Shown: positions 57,018 to 64,000 of the stretch, piece after piece
Layout of the letters: the number at the start of each line of letters is the position of its first letter
Numbering within the stretch: position 1 is the stretch's first letter
Origin: Hortaea werneckii
Taxonomy: Eukaryota; Ascomycota; Dothideomycetes; Mycosphaerellales; Teratosphaeriaceae
Direction: 5' to 3'
NCBI GenBank assembly: GCA_037044905.1
Contig: JBAOKB010000171.1
Location: forward strand, 1-64,000
Length of the DNA: 64,000 bases
Translations under genes and position numbers: made by a program
The notes under the pieces: generated by a model
Told to the model about the DNA's origin: nothing
Databases searched by the model: none
What the model saw: the letters and a program-made list of their open reading frames with translations, nothing else

Positions 57018-59600
57018 TTATAGGACCAAAGAAAACACAAATGCCATGAGCGTTGAAAGGATCACACTCCATCCCTCTGCTCTCCCCATGACTTCTGACG
57101 CAGCACCGTTGGCCTGCGCAGCCGGCTGACTAGGCGTCCCAAACCCACCAGTCGTCGAATTTCCACCTCCAACTCCAGCCGTCTGATTCGCAGTCACGCC
57201 ACCATACGGAATCTTAAAAACCCAACAATACCGATCCGCATCCCTGACCTCCTGGGAAACCGTAATCTCCAACTTCCTCTCGCGACTCCCCGGACTCTTC
57301 TCCACCAACCGCGTAGGAACCACAAGCCCATCCATCTCCCCACCGACAACGACCACCTGATCCCCCTCCACATACGGAACAGGGGACTCAAGAACCAACG
57401 ACCCATTAGGCGGCAGCAAACTGAAAACAAAAAACCCCTCCTGATTCTTCGTAAACCTCACACTCTCCCCCTCGGAGGGAGTGAAAAACCAATACTCGGA
57501 CCCAAAAACCGCTTCGCCATGAGACTGAATCCACTCGCCCGCAGCGCGGAGATTCCTCTTTTCGATGTCCAGAATCGACCCATCGGCTCTGGGTCCGATA
57601 TCCAGCAAGAAATTCCCATTCTTCGACACGATGTCCACAAGACTACTTACGATCCCTTGAGGATCGAGGTACGAAGCCAGGGGTGTCGCGCGGTTGAAGC
57701 CGTAGGAATACGGATCCATGCCTAGATTACTCTCCCACTTCCTAAGCTGGACGGCGTCGTAAGAGGCGTATTCGGGTGTATCGAAGTCGCCTGGAAGACC
57801 GCAGCGGTTGTCCATGAGGACTTGATTGCCGCGCTGCGCGGCGGTGTTGTAATATTCCGCTGCGAAGTCGGCGGTCAGGTTCGGCCCGCCGATGTCGCAC
57901 CACATTATCTCCGTGCCCATGTCGGCGAGGGTGAGCATGGAGGGGAGGATGAGGTCGGAGATGTAGTCGTTCAGGGGCACGTAGCCGGTGTAGGGGAGGG
58001 TGGCGTTGGTGTAGGGGTTTGTGGCGTTGCCGCCGGGCCAGGAGCCGAAGCCGTAAGGGCGGTAGTCTGGGTGGAACCATTCGGGGAGGGAGAAGTAGGT
58101 GGCGCGGTGGAGATTGGGGTGGTATTTTTCCGCGGCGGAGAAGAGTTCGGAGAGGAGGTTGCGGTGAGGGGGTTGCGCGACGCTGGTGCGCGTGGTGATG
58201 TTGGGGGGTAGGTCGAAGAGGGCGTAGCCGTCGTGGTGTTTGGTGACTTGGACGAAGTATTGGGCACCCGCGTCGGCGAAGAGGTCCACCCATTCTTTCG
58301 CGTCGAAGGCGCTGGCGGTGAAGTTGGGGAAGAAGTCGTCGTACACGTGGTCTGGGCCGTAGGTTTCCAGGTTGTATTCGTAGGTCCCGTCGGATTGACC
58401 GGGGCCTTGGTTCATGCTCCACCAGTACCATTCTGCGTACGACTCGTTCTCGCCGGAATTGCCCCAGCCGGGAACAGAGTAGGGACCCCAGTGGATGAAG
58501 ATGCCGTATTTGGCAGCATTGTACCAAGGTGGGGATTCGTGAGTATAGATGCTGTGGTAGTCTGGGGAGTACGATGCGATGCCGTAAGTGGCGTTGAAGG
58601 TGTATGGAGAGCTTTGCACGCTGTTGCCAATACTTGAAATGTGGACAGTCGCCGGTCCGGTCGTCCCAGTTGAAGTGCCATTGGCATTGACGACCCCCAC
58701 CTGAAGTATGGCTCGATCGCCTGGTCGGAGACGGTTGATGACAGCAGGCGAGACAGTCTTTACACCAGGAGCAGCAACAGACACTTTGACGCTGTGATTC
58801 GATAGCACCCAGTCATCGCCGACGTTATTGACAGTCACTTCCATGATCTGAGTCTTGTTGGTCCCTTCCATCCACATCTGCGTCGAGCGAGCATATTGCA
58901 CTTCGAGCTGCACACCAGTGCCGGAAGCAGGAACCATCGTCACGGCAAAGATATGCAGTCTAGTTTCTTCTGCAGCACCTCCTGGACCTGTCGCGGCGCC
59001 GGTGGAAACATTGGGGAGCTGTAAGCTGACTAGGTCCTTAGTGGAGTCCAACCAGTTGATGGTCTGGTAGATCATGGATCGATTGTAGTCGACGCTAGTG
59101 TTAGTCAAGTAGTAAGGGAAGATTATATCGCCACCGTACGGATAAGGCCAGCTCCAGAAAGGATCAACAAGCAAAGGTCCGCTGGTGGTACTGTTGTCGG
59201 CGTAGGTGGCATTAACATAACCAGTAGCCACCGCCGACTCAGCCGCTGCAAGCATATGGATGCTGAAATATCTTCCTTTAGGTGGTGTGATGATCTGGCC
59301 TTGAGCTAGGACATTGTCACTGCCATTTGGTTGATACTGTGGGAAGTCATATTTGACTCCAGAATATGTGAGGTTGGCATCCGGCAAGTACTTAGCCGGG
59401 TAGCCTGAATGGATTCCGTCGAAGTTGGCATCCCCTGGGGACATAGCAAAGGCTCGATTGTTCTTCATTGATGTTAGGTCGATAGGCACGGAGGCCATTT
59501 GACTGGAGCCATCGTCTGCATTTCTGGGGTTAATGACCAGTCCGCCTTGGGCGAGGGCAGAGCCTACAAGGCCGCAAAGAAGAGAAATAGATGAGAGCAT
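57018..59600 (-). CDS. GPI-anchored GH29 alpha-L-fucosidase-like glycosidase
   Basis: A single exon of 860 residues. The signal peptide is MLSSISLLCGLVGSALAQGG. A non-catalytic N-terminal beta-rich region (about 20-360) precedes the GH29 barrel (about 365-700): YTHESPPWYNAAKYGIFIHW, VPGWGNSGENESYAEWYWW, QYFVQVTKHHDGYALF, and EIMWCDIGGP with nucleophile Asp569. NGNFLLDIGPRADGSI closes the barrel. A C-terminal beta-sandwich follows. The tail (GGGNSTTGGFGTPSQPAAQA, then a hydrophobic end MAFVFSLVL) looks like a GPI-attachment signal. The predicted role is release of alpha-linked L-fucose at the cell surface or wall. No intron in 2.6 kb, and many N-glycosylation sequons. Confidence 0.93.
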   Translation of the reverse strand: MLSSISLLCGLVGSALAQGGLVINPRNADDGSSQMASVPIDLTSMKNNRAFAMSPGDANFDGIHSGYPAKYLPDANLTYSGVKYDFPQYQPNGSDNVLAQGQIITPPKGRYFSIHMLAAAESAVATGYVNATYADNSTTSGPLLVDPFWSWPYPYGGDIIFPYYLTNTSVDYNRSMIYQTINWLDSTKDLVSLQLPNVSTGAATGPGGAAEETRLHIFAVTMVPASGTGVQLEVQYARSTQMWMEGTNKTQIMEVTVNNVGDDWVLSNHSVKVSVAAPGVKTVSPAVINRLRPGDRAILQVGVVNANGTSTGTTGPATVHISSIGNSVQSSPYTFNATYGIASYSPDYHSIYTHESPPWYNAAKYGIFIHWGPYSVPGWGNSGENESYAEWYWWSMNQGPGQSDGTYEYNLETYGPDHVYDDFFPNFTASAFDAKEWVDLFADAGAQYFVQVTKHHDGYALFDLPPNITTRTSVAQPPHRNLLSELFSAAEKYHPNLHRATYFSLPEWFHPDYRPYGFGSWPGGNATNPYTNATLPYTGYVPLNDYISDLILPSMLTLADMGTEIMWCDIGGPNLTADFAAEYYNTAAQRGNQVLMDNRCGLPGDFDTPEYASYDAVQLRKWESNLGMDPYSYGFNRATPLASYLDPQGIVSSLVDIVSKNGNFLLDIGPRADGSILDIEKRNLRAAGEWIQSHGEAVFGSEYWFFTPSEGESVRFTKNQEGFFVFSLLPPNGSLVLESPVPYVEGDQVVVVGGEMDGLVVPTRLVEKSPGSRERKLEITVSQEVRDADRYCWVFKIPYGGVTANQTAGVGGGNSTTGGFGTPSQPAAQANGAASEVMGRAEGWSVILSTLMAFVFSLVL

Positions 59601-60620
59601 GATGTTTGCTTAGATCGGACAAAGGAGAAGACCAAGGCTCATACTTGTACCTGCGTGGCCTAGGAAGACCAGACAGTGGAGGAGCAGAGTTTATAGAAGC
59701 TCGCAATATTTAGCATTGTCACATTGCAGGGTGGTGGACGACGTTGCCCGCTCGTGGCCGTGTCGTGGCCGGCAGAAAGAGATAAAAGGCAAACCCCGCA
59801 GTTACAAGTGGAGAGGCGTCACATTGCCGGGACGATCACCAGAGGATGTCCACTCGGGTTGCGGAAAGGTCAGTGAGCCGCATCTGTAGGGAACAATGCC
59901 GCAAAGACTCATTGGACTGATTCGTAAGGCGTATATCGCTTATCTTCGTCGCTGTTGTAACTTGGGAGTTGCCGCCGACTGCCAGATGGTAGAGACAGAA
60001 CAGTATCTGAGGTGCGTTAGGATGGCGTCCAAAGAGCCAATCATATCATTCGGTCCCGAGCGATACACGCCGAACATCGACTCTCGAGTCCCATGGTATT
60101 GTCCTGGGCGTGGAGAACAAGGCGTGCGATGTCTTCCCATTCACGCAAGAATGGGAGTGGGCTGCCAGATGGACGGCGGATAGGCCCGTCTCGGGGAGAT
60201 CATTCGGCCAATCATGACCATGGACTTCTGCTACCGTTTCCGTTTCAGCCCTATCATACCTAGGTACAGTACCAACTGATACACCCCGAGACAGCCGTAC
60301 TGTACAGCTGGACCCTGGTTTCCTCTCCATTCCATTGCCGTGGCTCCGAGTTCGGTTCCGGATCCGAGTCCACGCCAGCTGGTTGCTCCCGTCACTCCCT
60401 CCCTCCCGTGGCCGGGCGTGGCACCAGTGTGGACTGAGGCTCCCGTTGCTGCCACCCCAGACACCCAAAGCCAATCTCCAATCTCCATCCATCCATGCAT
60501 GTGACCCTCCTCGTATAATATTAAGCAATAACGCCAACGCCGGACTTGACCTGACACTCCGCGCACCGCTACCCCCACCGCTACCATCCCCCTCCCCTCC
60601 GCCACTACCTCCTCATCATC
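59601..60620. promoter_or_regulatory. Divergent promoters of the GH29 and coronin genes
   Basis: About 1.0 kb. A TACCTAGGTA palindrome is at 60257-60266. The last 80 bases before the coronin ATG are C-rich leader (CCGCTACCCCCACCGCTACC). No gene is recognised; short frames on both strands lack motifs. Confidence 0.55.
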
Positions 60621-62605
60621 ATGTCGGGACGCTTCGTGAGAGCCTCCAAGTATCGTAAGGGACACCTGGACACTCATCCCCCGGCAAGAAAGCGTTCATT
60701 CCGGTTAACCACGTGCTCCTAGGACATGTCTTCGGCAAGCCTCCGCGGCGGGAACAATGCTACGACAACGTAAGGGTCAGCAAGAACGCATGGGACACCA
60801 ACCTCGTCAAGGTCAACCCCAAGTACCTGGCCTTTAACTGGGAGGCCTCAGGCGGCGGCGCATTCGCCGTCGTACCGCTGGAAGAGAAGGGCAAGCTGCC
60901 GGAGATTGTGCCGTTGTTCCGTGGCCATACCGCGGCGGTGCTGGACATCGATTGGAACCCCTTCGACGACGACATCATCGCTTCCGGCTCCGATGACGGC
61001 AAGATCTTCCTCTGGAAGGTCCCCGAGAACTTCACCCTGCGCACCGATGCCGATGAACCTGCCGATGTGAAGCCCGTCGGAAAGCTGAGCGGCCATGCGA
61101 GGAAGGTCGGCCATGTTATGTTCAACCCGGCGGCCGAGAATGTCCTCGCTTCGAACTCGGGAGACTTCACCGTCAAGCTTTGGGATCTCGAAGATGGCAA
61201 GCCGAAGTTGACCTTGAAGCACAACGATATGGTCCAGTCCATGTCATGGAGTGGCAACGGAAGTATGCTCACGACAACGTCGCGCGACAAGAAGCTGCGC
61301 TTCTGGGATGTACGACAGGAGAAGCCGGCGCATGAAGTCCAAGGCCACACCGGAGCCAAGAACAGCCGGACGGTCTGGATGGGCGACAAGGACCGGGTCA
61401 TCACCACAGGTTTCTCACGTATGAGCGAACGACAGCTTGGTCTATGGGATGTGCGCAACCCCAGCAAGCCGATCGGTGGCGACTTCACCCTGCTGGACTC
61501 CAGCTCCGGAATCGGCATGCCGTTCTGGGATGACGGCAGCAACATGCTCTACATCGCCGGTAAAGGCGACGGCAACATCCGCTACTACGAGTACGAGAAC
61601 GACAAGTTCGAGCCGCTGTCCGAGTACAAGTCTCCAGAACCACAACGCGGCATGGCCTTCATGCCCAAGCGCGGCGTGAACACGCACGAGAACGAAATCA
61701 TGCGCGCCTACAAGACAATCAACGACACCATCATCGAACCCATCTCCTTCATCGTACCGCGCCGGGCGGAAACCTTCCAGGACGACATTTTCCCGCCGGC
61801 CGTCGGACTCAAGCCCGCCATGTCCAGCGGCGAGTGGCTGCAAGGCAAGACCGCCTCCCCACCACGGATCTCCATGGGCGATCTGTACGAAGGCAACGAG
61901 AACCCGCAAGAGTACGCGCCGGAAGACACCCCCGCGCCCGCGCCCGCCCGCGTCGCGCCACCCATCGGAGGCGCCGCGCCCTCCCCCGCCACTAAATCCG
62001 AACCGCAGCAACCGACCCCATCGTCTTCCCAGCCCCAAACACCAAAGACCGCGATCCCGGCCGAGAAGCCGAAGATGGAGGATAACAAGCAATCGATGGC
62101 GAACATGGCGTCGAAATTCGCTGACAAGGACGACGAGGACGACGACGAAGAGCCCCGCAACGCAGCAGACTCCGAACCGAGCTCCTTCGACGAGATCCAG
62201 AAACCCGTCCAAAGACCCGCAGCAGCGCAAGCCGCGCGCCAGGAAGTCAAGACGGGCGCGAGCGACGAGAAGACGGCGGAAGTGGCCAGACACTCTCCCC
62301 CTCCGACTTCGGGTTCGGAAGCAAGGAAAGTGGAGGAAGTAAGGAAGCCGTCTGGTAACGATACTGCGCCAATGACAACGCAGCAACCTTCTTCCTCATC
62401 TGGGACGTCATCGCCTGTACCCCAGGCACAGCAGACGTCGGGAGTAGGAAATGGAGCTGGAGCTGGAGCAACAGCAGCCACAGCCGCGGGCGGACTGAAA
62501 GATGTTTTGTCGGAGATTAAAGGCATGATTCAATCCCAGGGCCAGCAGATTGAGAGTTTGACTAAGGAGGTTGCTGCGTTGAAGGTGAAGGTTGAGGGGC
62601 AGTAA
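60621..62605 (+). CDS. CRN1: Coronin, actin-binding WD40 protein
   Basis: Two exons (60621-60654, 60723-62605; 68-nt intron) encode 638 residues. The N-terminus MSGRFVRASKYRHVFG is the coronin signature. A seven-blade beta-propeller follows (about 10-390): WNPFDDDIIASGSDDGKIFLW, GHARKVGHVMFNP, LWDLEDG, FWDVRQEKPAHEVQGH and GLWDVRNPSKP. YEYENDKFEPLSEYKSPEPQRG leads to the coronin extension KRGVNTHENEIMRAYK. A long Pro/Ala/Ser/Glu-rich linker (about 410-595) has an acidic DKDDEDDDEEP patch. The C-terminal coiled coil (LSEIKGMIQSQGQQIESLTK) should oligomerise the protein and contact Arp2/3. It acts on cortical actin patches. Confidence 0.96.
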
Positions 62606-63671
62606 GGGATCCCGTTCTTATCTTCCTTGCCTCGGTGTTGGTTTGTCTAGGTGGGTGGGTAGATGGATGGGTTTGGGAAGGTGGGGCTCGATTGGTGCGC
62701 CGGAGAGAGGAAGAGAGAGAGAAAGGGAGAAGAGGGAGATAAGTGGGCAGTAGGCGGTGGGGCGGGCGGACGATTTTTGGATAAAATTTCTCTCGAAAAC
62801 CAAAAGGTGAGAGTGTGGGGAGAGGAGAGACGCTTTTGGATAGGCCCAGATAAAGCAAAGAATGGAGGGGAGATTAGAGATAAGTCCAAGCAGGCGGGAA
62901 CCACCGACGGAGAGTTGCCGCAGGAAGGAAGAAGGGAGGAGAAGAGAGAATAGAGATGGAAGGGTCGGTGAGAGTGAAGGGAGGTGGAGCGAAGCGCCCA
63001 ATGTATTAGATCCGCTGTTTTGAGTAGGGAGTGGTAGTTGGGGTAGAAAATGAAAAGATATTTTCAATGCATCCCTCTTCTCCTTTGATTTTTCGTTTTT
63101 GTCTTCCTCTCTCTTATTCTCCTTTTTCCCATCACCTGTTTGTGAGAGGCGGGGAGCAAAGGGCGGTCGATTGTTCTATAGTTTGCGCCTTCCCGACGAT
63201 GCCTTGGCCTGGTATACGAGAGGTGGAGTAGAAGGAGAAGGAAAGGGGAGGAGGGGAGAAAGGAAGGAGAAGAAAACCAGGAATGATATGGAAAGGTATG
63301 GCAGGAGTCACTTGTTTGCGTGTGCGTGCCGTTGTTGTCCTCTTTTCTTTCCTCCTCCTCCTTCTTCTTCCACCCTGCTGAGCCCTTTACTCACTAGCTT
63401 CACAAACCCCTACCCTTCCTTTGCCGAGAAACGGCGGATTTACTTTTCTTTTCCTTTTTCTCTTTTCTTCTTCTTTGGGGTGTGCCCCTTTTCACCTCCA
63501 GTGCCCATAAGTAGCGACTCTGTTCCTTCTACCTCCTTCCTCGTCGTTTACTGCCCCCCACCCTTCCATCCTTTCCTTCTCACCTTTTTGGCAAGCAAGA
63601 AGAGAAACTCCAACTAAACTACCAGCAGCCAAATGTGGCCGAATCAAACCCCTCCCCTTTCCAATCACTCC
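62606..63671. other. Strand-asymmetric purine/pyrimidine-rich intergenic region
   Basis: Bases about 62650-62960 are G/A-rich on the + strand and about 63320-63620 C/T-rich. Open frames here are low-complexity artefacts. It contains the coronin 3' UTR and no recognised gene. Confidence 0.55.
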
Positions 63672-64000
63672 CTAAAGATCTCTCGCCCCCGGCTCCGCCC
63701 CCGCTTCCTCCTCCCCTCTATCCTCCTCTTCACGCCGCGGCCGTGTCAGATGTCTTGTCTCGCCTTGGAAACTCACGGATTTCTTTAGTCGGCTACTACT
63801 ACTGAGTTTGGGTGGCAGGGTGGGAGGGATTGGGAGGGTTGGGTCTTCTGGAGCTATTCCCCTTCCTGATGCGGGTGCCGCTCTTCCGACGATGGGGATA
63901 GAGACGGGACCCGGCTCGGGCATGGGGATTGACGGGTTGTGGGGTATGTCTCCCCCTCCCAATGGGGGGGCGCCGGTTGCTTGTAGACTGGGATCGGGAA
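63672..64000 (-). CDS. Possible 3' end of a gene running in from beyond the window
   Basis: A minus-strand frame is open from the window edge to a TAG at 63672-63674 (about 109 codons) with no ATG at its apparent start, so it could be a terminal exon. The translation is Pro/Gly-rich (PIPPTLPPKLSSSSRLKKSV), then SFQGETRHLTRPRREEEDRG and an acidic tail. KKSVSF-type basic motifs occur in real fungal proteins, but composition alone could produce this frame. No function can be given. Confidence 0.35.
   Translation of the reverse strand, partial: PDPSLQATGAPPLGGGDIPHNPSIPMPEPGPVSIPIVGRAAPASGRGIAPEDPTLPIPPTLPPKLSSSSRLKKSVSFQGETRHLTRPRREEEDRGEEEAGAEPGARDL

Noticed and set aside
62650..63620. Low-complexity frames on both strands after the coronin gene.
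   Set aside because: They arise from strongly strand-biased purine/pyrimidine runs and have no start context or domain.

Overview
The window is the end of a chromosome of a filamentous ascomycete (Pezizomycotina; Dothideomycetes is my guess, not demonstrated). The evidence is a CCCTAA telomere array, many short introns (about 50-130 nt) with GTNNGN donors and CTNAN branch sites, monocistronic genes on both strands, and a fungal protein repertoire (GPI proteins, Zn2Cys6-type regulator tail, telomere-linked RecQ helicase, HDEL-type PDI). I checked every intron below by splicing by hand and confirming that the reading frame is kept across each junction.

Positions 1-6000 are telomere and subtelomere. 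Bases 1-46 look like an untrimmed Oxford Nanopore native-barcode adapter. They are followed by about 22 telomere hexamers, a duplicated 39-bp GC-rich element and a 5-kb telomere-linked RecQ-like helicase (TLH) running toward the telomere. The TLH frame has no frameshift but is broken by 17 stop codons, 16 TAG and one TAA, all in the telomere-distal 71% of the gene.

Positions 6-16 kb look like an amine-utilisation cluster: a truncated fungal transcription-factor tail, an aldehyde dehydrogenase, a small cupin, a flavin amine oxidase and an amino-acid/amine permease. The oxidase and permease are divergent and share a 604-bp promoter. Together they would import an amine, oxidise it to an aldehyde and then to an acid.

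Positions 16-25.5 kb are secretome-rich. There are two related 201-residue cysteine-containing secreted proteins, a GT32 glycosyltransferase, a 128-residue cysteine-rich secreted protein and a GPI-anchored PLC-like phosphodiesterase. Long gene-poor gaps separate them.

Positions 26-38 kb carry a protein disulfide isomerase, an FAD monooxygenase, a secreted GH9 glucanase (an uncommon family in ascomycetes), an MFS drug/polyamine exporter and the diflavin reductase TAH18.

Positions 39-64 kb are mostly core genes: an RRM protein, a RING protein, ETF-beta, the OMA1 protease, an amidohydrolase, an MFS sugar transporter, an aldo-keto reductase with a signal peptide, CTP synthase, a GPI-anchored GH29 fucosidase and coronin, with the possible 3' end of another gene at the window edge. 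Content thus grades from subtelomeric and accessory to housekeeping with distance from the telomere.
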